In this document: positions 33,780 through 45,344 of the stretch, in pieces
Numbering within the stretch: the first letter of the stretch is position 1
Layout: each line of letters begins with the position of its first letter
NCBI GenBank assembly: GCA_018296165.2
Contig: JACKQL020000146.1
Location: 1-64,000 of the forward strand
Direction of reading: 5' to 3'
Length of the DNA stretch: 64,000 nucleotides
Source of the DNA: Termitomyces sp. T153
Lineage: Eukaryota; Basidiomycota; Agaricomycetes; Agaricales; Lyophyllaceae
Notes under the pieces: generated by a model
Seen by the model: the letters and a program-made list of their open reading frames with translations, nothing else
The model's database searches: none
Told to the model about the DNA's origin: nothing
Translations under genes and position numbers: made by a program

Positions 33780-34744
33780 TCCAGAGTGCAAGCAGTGGGA
33801 TCATGCAATTGAGCTGATACCAGATGTGGGGCCCTCCAGCTACAAGGTCTATTTACTTGCACACTGTAAACAGGATGAGCTGGAAACTTTTCTGCAGGAG
33901 AATCTTAGCTCAGGACAAATATAACCCTCCAAGTCTCCAATGGTCTCCCTAGTCTTCTTTATTAAGAAGAAGGATGGGTCAATTTGTCTGCTTCAGGATT
34001 ATTGTGTCCTGAATGCAATGACAGTGAAGAACTACTATCCTTTACCACACTCATCTCAGAACTTGTCAACAACCTTCAAGGTGCATGCTACTTCACAAAG
34101 TTGGATGTTTGCTGGGGTTACAACAATGTACACATCAAAGAAGGGGATGAGTGGAAGGCAGCATTCCAAACTAATTGTGGACTCTTTGAACCTCTGGTAA
34201 TGTTCTTTGGTCTCACCAATAGCCCAGCCACCTTCCAGACTATGATGAATGACATCTTCCATGATCTGATTGTGGAAGGTGTTGTCTGCATGTATCTTGA
34301 TGATATCCTCATCTACACAAAAACTCTGAAGGAGCATCACCAAGTTACATGCATTGTCTTGGAATGCCTCTGCTAACACCAGCTCTATTTGAAGCCTGAG
34401 AAGTGCAAATTTGAACAGACTAAAGTGGAGTACCTGAATTTGATCATTTTGCATGGAACAGCCAAGATGGACCCCATTAAAGTGGCAGGTGTAGCAGAGT
34501 GGCCTGAGCCAAGGAACAAGAAGGAAGTTTAGGCTTTTCTTGGGTTTGTCAATTTTTATTAGAGGTTTATACAGGATTTCTCCCATCATGCATGACCCCT
34601 CTTTGACCTCACAGTTAAGGATACTGCATAGCAGTAAGAGCCCCCACAGCAAGCTGCCTTTAACACCCTCAAGCAATCTGTGACCTCAAAGCCAGTCCTT
34701 CTGTTCCCCAACAATGACTCTCCATTCCATGTGGAAGCAGATAG
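33780..34744 (+). pseudogene. Reverse transcriptase of alpha-prime
   Basis: Readable motifs: [15 protein letters not shown] fingers (about 33920), [40 protein letters not shown] and CMYLDDILIYTK (about 34290-34320). This copy keeps the YLDD active site, unlike alpha-1 and alpha-3, but has stops before and after. The frame runs into the RNase H strand VEAD where the beta LTR is inserted. Confidence 0.85.
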
Positions 34745-35742
34745 TGTCAGGTTCCGCTGACGACGGGGGCTCAGTACACTGGCGAGTCCTTACTAGGCGG
34801 ACGCAATGTCCTGCGTTTATAACCAGGCGCCCGGGGTTGGAGCGGAGGTGGGGAAAGCTTGCGAGGGGTCCCTAGGGATAGCGGTCCGAGTAAGTCCTGA
34901 GTGATTCGGAGGGGTCTAAGACCAGAGGTACTGGTCGCTGACCCAGGGCGGGTGTCAGAGCTAGTTAGTGGGCGCACGAGGAGATTGTGGGGTAGGCGGA
35001 GGCTTCTCGGCTGTTGAGGGGCAGGGTCGGTTGGATAGGGGATTACCGGGGCTTGGTGGGTTCCGGGGGCAAGCGGGTAGCGAGGTCCGGAGTTGTCGTT
35101 AAGAATGTTCAGGTCGTGGCGCGTGCGCGGAGTTCATACTGACGTAGGGAGCAAGGGAACTTCAGAGGAACAAAGGAAATATGTACAGTCGAGACGAGAC
35201 GGAGACGAGACGAGACTGAGAAAAGATAGATTCGAAACCTAGAAACAGAAATACAGACGAGACGAGAGAAGAAACATAGGAAACCGGTAAAATGTAATAT
35301 CAAGACTAAGGTTCGAGGAGTTATTCTATGACTTATATACCAACTACTGGGTGCCTCCGAGGGCGGCGGATGTGATGGTGGGGGTCAACGGAGCTGTGCT
35401 GAGTCGACGGGTGTCGGGTACAATCCAAGGTCGGGCCGCGGCGGTATTCTGATGGGATCAGTTGGGGGCGCGGCCGCTCCGGGGACGTCGTGGCACTCCG
35501 GGACGGGTCGGGTAAACTAGGGTAGGGGGTCGGGGACGTATGACGTGGCCAGGAACGGTGGGGGAAGGTCTCAAGGGGGTGTTGATGGCTACGGATAGGG
35601 AGTTGCCGTCGGGGTCTGCCGGAGAAGCGTCGGAGTTGCCCAGTGTGGGCGTCGAAAGTGTGGGCGGGGTTCCGGGGAGTTAGGCGGGAAATTGGGAGGG
35701 GTTGGGGGCTGTGTCTAGGGATCTAGGGAGCGGGTTGTGACA
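34745..35742 (-). repeat. Young solo LTR of family beta, CpG-rich, with perfect 5-bp target duplication
   Basis: 998 bp bounded by TGTCAGG...TTGTGACA and flanked by gatag on both sides (34740-34744 and 35743-35747). Removing it restores the RNase H reading [11 protein letters not shown]. The minus strand has a TATATAAG box at about 35333-35340 and a (GTCTC)n-like stretch at about 35190-35270. Unlike all other beta copies it is full of CpG. Confidence 0.93.
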
Positions 35743-36060
35743 GATAGCTTGGACTTTGCTACAGGGGCAGTCCTCTCCCAGCAGTCAAAAGAGGATGGCA
35801 AATGGCATCCAGTAGCCTTCTACTCCAAAAGCCTTAATGCAGTGGAACAGAACTATGAGATCCATGATAAGGAGATGCTGGCAATTACTTAGTTCTTTGA
35901 AGAATGGCAGCATTTCCTTGAGGGTGCCCAGCATAAGTTTGAAGTCTGGACAGACCACAAGAACTTGGAGCACTTCTGTTCTGCTAAGAAACTCAATTGA
36001 TGTCAAGCTCAGTGGTCTCTGTATCTGGCCAACTTTGACTTCTCATTGCACCACTAACCA
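35743..36060 (+). pseudogene. RNase H of alpha-prime (distal to the LTR insertion)
   Basis: [33 protein letters not shown] and LYLANFDFSLHH follow the inserted LTR. The domain is cut in two by the insertion and has an in-frame stop after MLAIT. Confidence 0.85.
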
Positions 36061-36069
36061 GGATGGAGC

Positions 36070-37576
36070 ATGGGCAAACCAGATGCACTGTCCAGGCAGG
36101 CTAATCATGGCACAGGAGCAGGAGATAATGACAACATTGTCCTTCTCAAGCCAGAGCTCTTTGCTATCCATATGCTAGAAGGAATTGTGGTGCAAGGAGA
36201 TGAGGCAAACATCCCTAGGGACATCCAAGGAGGGAACTGGAAGGGTGCACAGGAGGATGCAGTTGCCCAGGCTGCACAGGCCCTACAAGCTCAACAGGCA
36301 AGTGGACTCAAGTTAGTGCATGCTGATGAGTGGGGTCTTCAGGATGGGCTGTTGATCTTCAGAGGACACATTTATGTGCCTAACATTCCAGAACTTTGCT
36401 GGTGCATTGTAGAACAACATTATGACTCTCAGGTGGCTGGACATCTTAAAAGGTGGAAGATGCTGGAGCTGGTATCCCAGAACTATTGGTGGCCACAGAT
36501 CTTCAAATATGTAGGCACCTACATTAGCACCTGCAACCTCTGTCTCTGCACCAAACCTCGCCACCAAGCTCCCATGGGCCAGTGCCATCCACACTCTATT
36601 CCAGCTGCTTGCTAGAGTGTTGCATTGGGTGAATTTCATTGTAGAACTCCCAGATGCTCATGGGTACAATGCTGTGATGGTAGTGGTGGACCTCTATGGC
36701 AAACAGGCTCACTTCATACCTATCCACACTATATGCTCCACCTTGGGAGTGGCCAGCCTGTACTGGAAGAATGTCTGAAAACTCCATGGTATGTCAGATG
36801 AATATGTCTTGGACCAGGGCCCCCAGTTTGTGGCAGAATTCACTCAGGAACTGTATTGCCTGCTAGGCATGAAGCTCTATACCACCATAGCCTATCACCC
36901 TCAGTCAGATGGGCAGACGGAATGTGTTAACCAGGAACTGGAACAGTATCTCCACCTGTTTTGTAATGAGAGGCAGGATGACTGAGATGAGCTGCTGCCA
37001 GATCCAGAATTCCAATACAACAACCATGTTCACTCTTCCATGCAGATGACTCCATTCTTCCTGGACACTGGCAGGCACCCTTGCATGGGATTTGAACCTT
37101 GGCCTCAGGCATGCCCCTTAGAGAATGACTCTGTCAATAAGTTTGTGGATCAGATAAGGAGGGCACAGGAGGAGGCAAAAGCTGCATTGGTGAAGGCCAA
37201 GGAAGACATGGCATGGTACTATGATTGCAGACAGACACCTGCCCCAGTTTACAAGCCTAGGGACCATGTGTACTTGGATAGCTTAGACATTAAGACAACA
37301 AGGCCATCCCAGAAGCTGTCACATTGTCATCTTGGCCCCTTCACAGTGGAGAAGAAGATAGGGCCTTTGGCATACCTACTTAAACTCCTAGCAGGCCTTT
37401 GCCAACTGCACCCAGTCTTCAATGTGGTCAAGTTATTTCCAGCTCCAGAGAATTCAATCTCAGGCCTTCACCCTAAGGCACCCCCACCACCAGTCCTAGT
37501 CAATGATGAGGAGGAGTATGAGGTGGAGGAAATCTTAGTTGCAGTTCAAGGTAAAATGAAAGGGATATGGCATTGA
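36070..37576 (+). pseudogene. Integrase of alpha-prime
   Basis: Segment 36070-36615 has the HHCC zinc finger (CIVEQHYDSQVAGHLKRWKM, YWWPQIFKYV, CNLCLCTKP). The core follows: NFIVELPDAHGYNAVMVVV-like (about 36630), DQGPQFVAEFTQELY (about 36815), and HPQSDGQTECVNQELEQYL (about 36900-36950) with the catalytic Glu. Segment 37040-37576 ends in the linker to the chromodomain (EEEYEVEEILVAVQGKM). A few frameshifts only; the best preserved alpha-type integrase here. Confidence 0.88.
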
Positions 37577-37735
37577 GAACATCTCTTGGGAATCACAGGC
37601 TAATGTTCATGCATCAGACTTGGTCCAGAACTTCTACCATAGGCATCCCAATGCCCCAAAAGCTATTCAAGGCATCTACCCTATTTTGCTAGCTGACTAG
37701 GCAATTCATGACTTCTTCTACTCAGTGTGTTGAGG
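37505..37735 (+). pseudogene. Chromodomain remnant of alpha-prime
   Basis: EEYEVEEILVA is followed, after frameshifts, by YGIENISWESQANVHASDLV and YHRHPNAPKAIQGIYPILLA. The order matches the chromodomain at 3600-3811. It ends just before the polypurine tract. Confidence 0.8.
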
Positions 37736-37759
37736 GACCACATCCTAGAGGGGGGGTGA

Positions 37760-38200
37760 TGTCAGGGGATGTCCCACTTGTTTCCCCTTCTCCTTCTCCA
37801 GTTCTTGTCAGATTTCCCCCACTATAGTTTTTCTTCATTCTCCTTCCTTTTCTCTATCTATTGGTCCTAGTTTCAGCCCTTAGGCTGCACCAGTTCTCTG
37901 TCAATAATTCAGACAAGTGTGGTCCCTTTGACACTGCCACCAGCTTATGTAAGTGCTGACCAATTGCTGACACATCACTTTTGTCTTTTTTCTCTGTCAT
38001 ACTGTACAGTTGTTTCCCATGCTTCTGAAGCCTCTGAAGTGTCACACCTGGCCTAGGGAATCCCCAGACTTGTTCTCTTTGGATTTCCCTTTGCCAGGTG
38101 AGTAGTTATCTTAGTAGACACTGTACAGTACTGAGTAGACTTTGGATTTCCCTTTGCCAGCTGTGTGATTGAGCCACAGCCTCCAGAGGTCACCCTTACA
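37760..38200 (+). repeat. 3' LTR of alpha-prime
   Basis: TGTCAGGGGATGTCCC...CACCCTTACA, 441 bp, very similar to 30873-31307 apart from a few substitutions and small indels. Confidence 0.92.
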
Positions 38201-38700
38201 TAGAAGGGAGTGAGTACCAGTCATTACATAGTAAGGGGAACAACTCATTTGCTTGTGAACTGTGACATGTTCTGACCAAAACACAGAGTAAGTAGCTGTA
38301 CTCCACCTAGACTGATCACTGTCAACAGCTTTGAAGAGGGCTTGGCAAACATTGAAGTGAGGTTGCTTGACAATACTATTGGCATGCTTTTTGTAACCTG
38401 AAACCTGAATGTGGTGCAAGTTGTACTTCTTTGCTAAGTAGATGATGGTCTTCAAGATAGGAGCTCCATTGTTAGTAACAATTTTGCTAAGGGCTCCTCA
38501 ATGATAGGTGACATCCTCATATAACCACTTGGCAATGGCTTCACTGTTCTCTCTAGCAAGCATGCAGAATTTGGGATAGACTTGGATAATATGTTTGAAT
38601 CTATTGGAGGGTGGCATGAACATGGAGTCAATGTATATCTTGCTGAATAGGGGTGCAGGTGTAGTGAGAGTCAGTGGACTAAGCACTTTGGTTGTTTGGT
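38201..38700 (-). pseudogene. Integrase core of delta-1
   Basis: The minus strand shows KIYIDSMFMPPSNRFKHIIQ (first catalytic Asp), ENSEAIAKWLYEDVTYH, then KTIIYLAKKYNLHHIQVSGY and ANSIVKQPHFNVCQALF (Glu replaced by Lys). It is interrupted at 38201 by the alpha-prime chromovirus and resumes at 30872. Confidence 0.82.
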
Positions 38701-39328
38701 GAACCTGGCATAGGTGACAAGTGCAAATGTACTAGACAAGGTCAGCACTAACTTGAGGCCACCAAAAGCATTCTAGCAGTGCTGAGCAGGTAGCAAAAAG
38801 ACCTCTATCACCCAAGTCATCATGCATGGCTTTTATAACATGTAAGCAGCAGTTGATAAGGACAACAAGCTTGTGGGTGCCATCTCTGTTTCATTGCCAA
38901 AGCTTTCTACAAGCAATGAAGAACATGGATGCGTAGTGAATGAAGGTAGCACATTCAGCATCACTAAGGCCTTCAGGTCTTACAAGGTTGTTAAGCTATC
39001 TTTGGATAATAAGCATGCATGTGTTGCTAACAATAGCCTTGGCATTCTGAGGTACATTGCTGTAAGTTGTAGTGCCATTATCATGTAGAGGTAGGATACT
39101 GTTGCTGTTCACTAGCTATGGGGCTGAAGTATCACTGTCATTGCTAACAAATGTTGCTAATGGCTGTAGAGGCTGGAAATCAAGAAGAGGGAGTAATCGT
39201 TGCAAGGCAGAGGATACTTGGCAAAGTAGAGGCAGAGAAAGTTGAACTTGGTGAATGAAGCCATATAAGTGGTTGATCCAGTCCTCATACACAGAATTGT
39301 TGCTATCATCTGGAGTAGGGTTACTAGG

Positions 39329-39730
39329 CTAGAGTGGGCATTGCAAAAGACCATTGGGGCCATGAAAGGTACCTTTAATGTGGATGAGCTCAAAGTGAAA
39401 CATAAGAATTGCCATAGTCCAGTGGTTCATGCTAATGGAGGGCTGGATGTCAGGGTTCTGTAGCATACCCTTGATATAGCAAGCATCAACTTCAATGATG
39501 AGATCCCAACACCAATGAGGTACATTTGACATTTGTAAGGCTTGAAGCACATGGTAAAGGCCATAGAGTTCCAACTTGGGCTGACTGAATTGAGACTCCC
39601 TGTTATTAAGAGTGATGGAGCCAAAGTAGTTGTAGCAATGTTCTTTGTGGTTGTCACTAGCACACTGACAGAGATAGTAGCCAATGGTGATATATGATGT
39701 ATCCACCACTAAGATGACAGGGTTAGGCAA
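39329..39730 (-). pseudogene. RNase H of delta-1
   Basis: VILVVDTSYITIGYYLCQCA is the first RNase H strand. FGSITLNNRESQFSQPKLEL, LIIEVDACYIKGMLQNPDIQ and MNHWTMAILMFHFELIHIKG complete the fold, as seen in mushroom gypsy elements. The 39748-40080 segment just upstream is the RT thumb/connection (LSEVRAFLGTVGVLRIFVKK). Confidence 0.82.
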
Positions 39731-40079
39731 TTCATAATTAATAGGAACTAGGGGCTTAGTGTCTTGTAAAGCTCTAACAAAGTCTTGCTGAGCATTGATC
39801 TGTCTGGGCCAAATTTAAAAGGAACACCAACACAAATGAGTTTTGTTAAGTTGTTAGCATGGTGAGCAAATTTCTTGACAAAAATCCTGAGAACTCCAAC
39901 TGTACCCAGAAAGGCTCTAACTTCTGATAGTGACTTGCAAAGGCCCCAGCACTTGAGTAGGGCTAGGCAACTTTCATCTGGAATGCAACTGCTAGGCATG
40001 CAAATGTGATCAAGGATCTTGAAGATTGGGGTGCATAAGACAAGTTTGTGACCAGAGAACATACTACTGCAATACTTCA

Positions 40080-40852
40080 TCCATTGTAGAATTTGGTTAA
40101 GAAGTTCAAAGAACTCCTATAGCACTAAGCAAATATTTGGGTTAGCAGGATGCTTAGCAAAAACACCATTAATGATTTTCTGGTCTTTGAGTCCTTTGGC
40201 ACCAATATTGTCAACAAAGCTGAGTATGTGGTGAGGAATGTTCAGCTGCACTATAAAGGTAATGTCATTATAGAAAATTGGCACAGAGTTGGTCCAACCC
40301 ATCAGCAAGGTCACTAAGCAAAGTGTGCCAAAATGAGACTGAAATGTTGTTAAGTCCTGCAAGGCAGGGTTGATTAGTCACTCATTGTATCCAACATAAA
40401 GGTCTAGCATAGCACTACATATGCATCTAGCAAAAGATTCAGTGACATGATCTGAAAAAGGTGGAAATCCAGAGTGGCAAATAGTGACATGGTTTAGCAA
40501 CTTTAGATTATGTACAATCTTGAGCTTACCATTCTTCTTGAGAATACAGAACCAACATGATTGATAAGCAGAGTTTAAGGGCTCATGGACACTAGCCTTG
40601 ATCTTGTCACATATGATTTGACAGACTTCCTTTTCTAGTTCTGGGGGTATGGGGGAATTGTGCTGAACTCAGGGTATATAGGGAATTGTTGGTATGCATA
40701 CTGGCAGAAAGAAGTCAGGATATAAGCTTCCTCATTTAGAGTCTTCCCAAGCAAAAGCCTTTTCTTGCTTGGCAACCATGTCAATGAGCACTCCAAGTTT
40801 GTCACTTGTAAGAAAACCAGTGTTGTGGTCTTTAATGAGTTTTGCTTGTTAG
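40080..40852 (-). pseudogene. Reverse transcriptase of delta-1
   Basis: The minus strand has CFCILKKNGKLKIVHNLKLL, DLTTFQSHFGTLCLVTLLMG and ILSFVDNIGAKG. The last is the active site (usually FIDD), here FVDN. Several stops. The N-terminal boundary lies at the SINE-like insertion. Confidence 0.82.
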
Positions 40853-40862
40853 TTGCTAGTGA

Positions 40863-41811
40863 TTGATTGATTGATTGGTTTATTTTCTTAAAGACCTATT
40901 TTACACATGAACATTGTGTCCTAGGTCCTGCAGTTTTTGAAGGGGGGTGGTAATTATGGACACATCCAATAGGTACTCCAGCCTGACACCTTTTCAAGTG
41001 TGCCAGTTACTCCCCATAGCCACTTTACTACAATTTGATCCTTTGGAGTTCATACTACTTCACACCTGTAAATCCCCTCCCCATCTGCTGCTAATGTGCC
41101 ATCCCAATACCTAAACTCAGCTATACTTGGCATGGCTTAGTTGGAGTTGATTGGTGTAGGACTCAATAGCCCAATTGGCAAGCTCATGCCTTCCTCTAGT
41201 CAGCCCACAACTAAGGGCAGTCACAACTCTACCCCTCCCCACACCCGGATGCTACTTTCAGAAGGCCAATCCCAAGATTCAACCCACAATGAAATGAGCC
41301 AGCTAATGACCACACCAGTCAATGACCTCGACAGCCATGCCAACCCATTTGATGGACCACACACTTCATTGGCAGCCTGATCAACCTATATTGACATCCT
41401 ATCCTCATGCCTACTTGGACTATTACCTGCTTGGTCAGCAAGGTTCCTTCCCAGCACTTGGTCCAGACCCTCTCCCAAATCTATCACATTGAGAAACCCT
41501 CTCTTTTTTCTGATTGGACACAAGCATGGTGGTCACCTAACCTCATAGTGTCACATGTTGATTGGTCTGTTCCAAATCAGCCTGACTCACAAAGCCTCCC
41601 TAGTCAACACGTGTGAGCAATGGCTTTCTAGTGGTGTTGAATAAGTCAGGTGTGGTGTCTAAATTGTTTTCTGCCAAAGGCTACAGTGCATACCATGTCC
41701 ATTTCAGCCAAGGGTTGAACCCCTGACCTCCAGGTTAGGCGCTTGCCACTTGGAATCACATGATCCCTAAGGACACAATGGTGCCAGCTGAGCCACCATG
41801 CCCCGCATTGA
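40863..41811 (-). mobile_element. tRNA-headed SINE-like retroposon
   Basis: The 949-bp insert in delta-1 is flanked by a perfect 10-bp duplication ttgctagtga (40853-40862, 41812-41821); the delta sequence joins correctly when it is removed. On the minus strand it starts with a tRNA-like head: A box TGGCTCAGCTGG (41795-41784, full match to TRGCNNAGYNGG) and B box GGTTCAACCC (41721-41712), 62 nt apart. It ends AATAAACC(AATC)n (40863-40885), a short-repeat tail directly against the duplication. Pol III promoter at one end, simple tail at the other and a target duplication are SINE hallmarks. The ~800-bp body is unrecognised and long for a SINE. Confidence 0.75.
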
Positions 41812-42548
41812 TTGCTAGTGAATTGCTGCATTGGTACAAATGGTGGAGGGTTTGGGTCAAGTGGAGGCATAGTTGCTAAGAGATCACCAATGATGTGTCA
41901 CTCAATTCTGAAGTCTTTGCTAACATGGCCAGCAATGGGTCCAGTTTTCATGGCAACCAGTTTGTACTTCTTCTTTACCTGGACTCCTTTTCTTTTAGCA
42001 GGTTTGTTAGCAACAAACTGGGCAGGAAAAGGTATATTAACATATGTGAGAGTAGTGTCTGTGTTGCTTGTATTGATAGGAAGTGTCTATCCAAGAATCA
42101 AAGGAACAGGCAAATCAGTAGATGTAAAATATGAATGAGGGAGTATAGAGAATTTGGATAGATCATAAGCAGTAGCATAGAGAAAGCTAAAGCAGGGTCT
42201 GTCTGTATGCAAGAAGAATCTGTAAGTAAAACATCTTTTTCCAATTCACAAGAAGCTATACAAGTCACTAGACCAGTTTAATGGTCATAGCTGATAACAA
42301 CTGCTATGTTGCTATTGTTGTTGTTAATGTCTTTAGCAATGAAAGCAGCAGGGTGGTTTAGTTTCAAAGCAAACATTTTGGCAATTGTTTCTTTTTGACC
42401 TACCATGTGGAAAAGTTGGTATCATTTGCCACATGCCAGTGATGGGATCTGTGATAGTGATTGTAGTCTCAATGTTGCTAAGAGTGTTGATCATGCTTCT
42501 GGTTGAAATATCAAAGGGGCATTCAAGTAGAATGTTGTATGCAAGGGA

Positions 42549-42870
42549 TCATAAAACATGAATCTGTAAATATACTGTTATGTTGCCAATAGTGCAAGGG
42601 ATGTTGCAAGCTAATCCTAGCAATTGATCCAAAGTTCTGTTGGCACTCTGCATGTTTAAAACATTGTTGGGGTTGTAAGATAGGCCATGGTCACCAGTGA
42701 TTTCTGCAGACATAGAGATAATTTGAGAGCCACTGTCAGTGATGCATTCAATTTCCTCTCTGTTGTCAATTAGCATTGTAATAAACCAAAGAGATTGTGA
42801 ATTCTTAGTGATAGTAAAGTGTTGGTGCTTGCTCCTACAAGATGCTTGGGCATAACTGCTGTCCTAAACT
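42549..42870 (-). pseudogene. Protease region of delta-1
   Basis: MLIDNREEIECITDSGSQII then SMSAEITGDHGLSYNPNNVL: the DSGSQ motif is the retropepsin active site found in mushroom gypsy elements, intact here. GLACNIPCTIGNITVYLQIH follows. The frame ends at 42549 and the linker to RT (42548-41822) is broken. Confidence 0.8.
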
Positions 42871-43397
42871 AGTTCCTGATGTCCTGTGATACTGAGCAAA
42901 GTTCACCAACCAAGACTGTAACCTTAGTGCTTAAAACCCTTTCAAATACCACTTTAGATTGCTCAATATTGTAGATGGGTGGCATAGTTTGATATGTGCC
43001 ATTTTTAGCTCTGTTGGGAGCAGCAAAATTTTGATCAGTGGGAGGGGTGTAGTGACCTGGGATGCTAGAAAACAGGTGAACTGGAGGCTGAGTAATGGGT
43101 TCCTTGGTGACTGGCAGTTGTTTGTTAGTGATGAATTGTTCAGATGTTTTGCCTTTGTTAGCTGGCTTAGTAGCAGGAGTTGGTATAGAGTTGGAAGAGG
43201 AATCAGTCACCAGAGTGTTGCTAGTTGATGGGGTTGCCTTAGAGGTATTGTTTGCCAGTTGATATGCTGCATGGGGGACTTGTACACCATCAAACTTTTC
43301 ACCTGGCCATTATAGTGTGAATAGTTCCCATTTCAAAGCCTTGATGCATTCTTCCTTGCTTAGTGCACAGCCCATAGCAACATCCTGTTGCATTACC

Positions 43398-44470
43398 TCA
43401 TGAATTATATGAATTAGTGACTGCTGCATAGCTCTTGCTCTGGGTCTGGGTTAGCATTAGATGGCAGCCTGCCAGTAATGATTTGCCCTGGGTTAACATA
43501 GTGCCATTCCTTGATTGCATGCCAAAATAATTTGGAATCATGGTGCCAGACAGTAAAATAATCTTTTCTTCAGTGCTATGACAAATCTTGCCCTGCTGAA
43601 TCATGTGCTCCATTTTAATACAATTGCCACAGACCACAGTGTGACCTGTTTTGCCACAAAAGTAACAAGTGCTATTGTTAAACTGTTGGCAGGGCTGAGT
43701 GTTGTTAGTCAAAAGGGGTTCCAAATGTTCCAAGGTGCTGACAATTGCTGTGGTTGCTGCTAATTTGAGGGTTTCCCACTTAGGAGTGGGAGATGGCAGG
43801 ACTGGGGTGTTAGCAACTAGCACTGAAGTGATACTGGTAGTGCCATTGCTGGTCTTGGTAGTAAATGTGTCAGTGCCTTTCAAAACCCATTTAGCACCTT
43901 CAAAGACTTAGTCCACATCATATGGGTCTTCTGAGTAGTGGTCAGAAAGCATGATTTCAAGCTAGCAAATGATTTTGGACCACAGCAATGTTGGAATACC
44001 TTATTGAAACAAGCAACATTCCTTGTTGCAATAGAGCTTGCCATTAGTGAGGAGCCATCTAGCAATGCATTGGAAGTCTCAATAATAATTAGAGAACCTC
44101 CCCAAAGTTGCCAAGCCACTGTTAAAAGTTTGCTTAACAAGCTGTTCAAGGTTGCCAAGGTTATAACAAGGGCTGGTGTCAGTGCCAGGGTACAGCCTGA
44201 GCACTGTTGCCTTCCATTCCTGATAGGTATAAGATCAAAGTGTGTTATTGCTGATAGTTACACTGTTATCAAATTCTGGTAAGCCAAGCCAAGTTTCTGC
44301 TGTGTTGTAGAAGATGTATTGAGCTGCATATTCCTTTTTCTGGGTATTGTTAGTGCTACCACAGTCAGTAAAGAAATATTCTAATTCCTTAAAGTATTGG
44401 GGGAGCTCCCTGGAGTGACTCTCATTCCACTTAGTTGCAGTAGTATTGTTGCACAGCAGCATTCAAGCAC
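43398..44470 (-). pseudogene. Gag of delta-1
   Basis: Segment 44235-44462 (RELPQYFKELEYFFTDCGST, AETWLGLPEF) is the capsid-like part. Segment 43398-43883 holds the zinc knuckle CYFCGKTGHTVVCGNCIKME (about 43615-43675). The same sequence order is found in the delta elements at 54.8-55.9 and 62.1-63.3 kb. The non-coding 44471-45344 leader links it to the LTR. Confidence 0.8.
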
Positions 44471-45344
44471 ACTGAGTGACAGGGTTGTTGTCTTTAGCAA
44501 TTGTTGGTATTAGTAGTGGAAGTGAGTTCTGAGGGTTGATTGGCAAAGAAGGGATAGAGTGTGCATCTGAGAAGAAGATAGAGTTAGTAGGAGTTAGCAG
44601 TGAGAGGGGTGTGTTGAGGAAGCTTTCTATAAAGGTGCCTGAAAAGTCAGCAAGGATTTTGCTAATATCACAGAGGTTCCTAGCAGTTTTGAGTTTGTTG
44701 GCAAAAGGTCAAGGCTGGATAGTCAGTGGTAAGTCCTGGCAAGTTGACAGAGAATGGTACAGGAGTTTGCTAAAGATTTCCAAGTGATGTTTCACTTGAG
44801 CTCTAGTTTCTGGCAGAATGGTTACTTAAATATCCCTTACAATGGGCTACAAAATGATGTACTCCTATGCCACCTAACTGCTATGCAGGAAACCAAACAA
44901 AGGAAGACCTAGACACTAGCAACTAAATAGGGCAGCTAGCAATAGGAAGTTAATAGGGGGTGAGTCAGTAACTGACCCAGAAAGTGAGGGCTAATAGGTG
45001 TGGAGTAAACAGGTGGAAAGTGTTGCTATTGCTAGCTTAAGTCACTAGACAGTAACAAGAGGTCACTGGGTAAATGAAAGGGAAAGGAATGAAGGTGAAA
45101 GAGCCACTAAAGTGGGGGAAACTAAGCAATAAAAGGGGAGTTGGGAACAAAGAATGAGAGAAGTTAAAGTGAGCTAGTGGATGAATGCAAACTAGTTGCT
45201 AGCCATGGTCACTAGCTTTAGTTACTAGCCATGGTTGCTAGCCATAGTTGCTAGCATCACTAAGTCAAAATAACACTAAGAATACCTGCAGTCAGCACCC
45301 ACACTAAGTTGAGGTTGTCAAGACTGTTGCTGAGTCATTAGCAA

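Larger units (their letters stand above)
30873..38200 (+). mobile_element. Ty3/gypsy chromovirus alpha-prime, complete, nested in delta-1
   Basis: Two LTRs (30873-31307, 435 bp; 37760-38200, 441 bp) flank gag-PR-RT-RH-IN-chromodomain. The flanks cagaa (30868-30872) and tagaa (38201-38205) are a near-perfect 5-bp target duplication, and the interrupted delta integrase resumes on both sides. A polypurine tract GAGGGGGGGTGA precedes the 3' LTR. The element is itself interrupted by a beta solo LTR at 34745-35742. Confidence 0.92.

Noticed and set aside
41646..41821. Functional tRNA gene on the minus strand
   Set aside because: A and B boxes are present, but the distance between them and the lack of a clear acceptor and anticodon stem fit a tRNA-derived retroposon head better.
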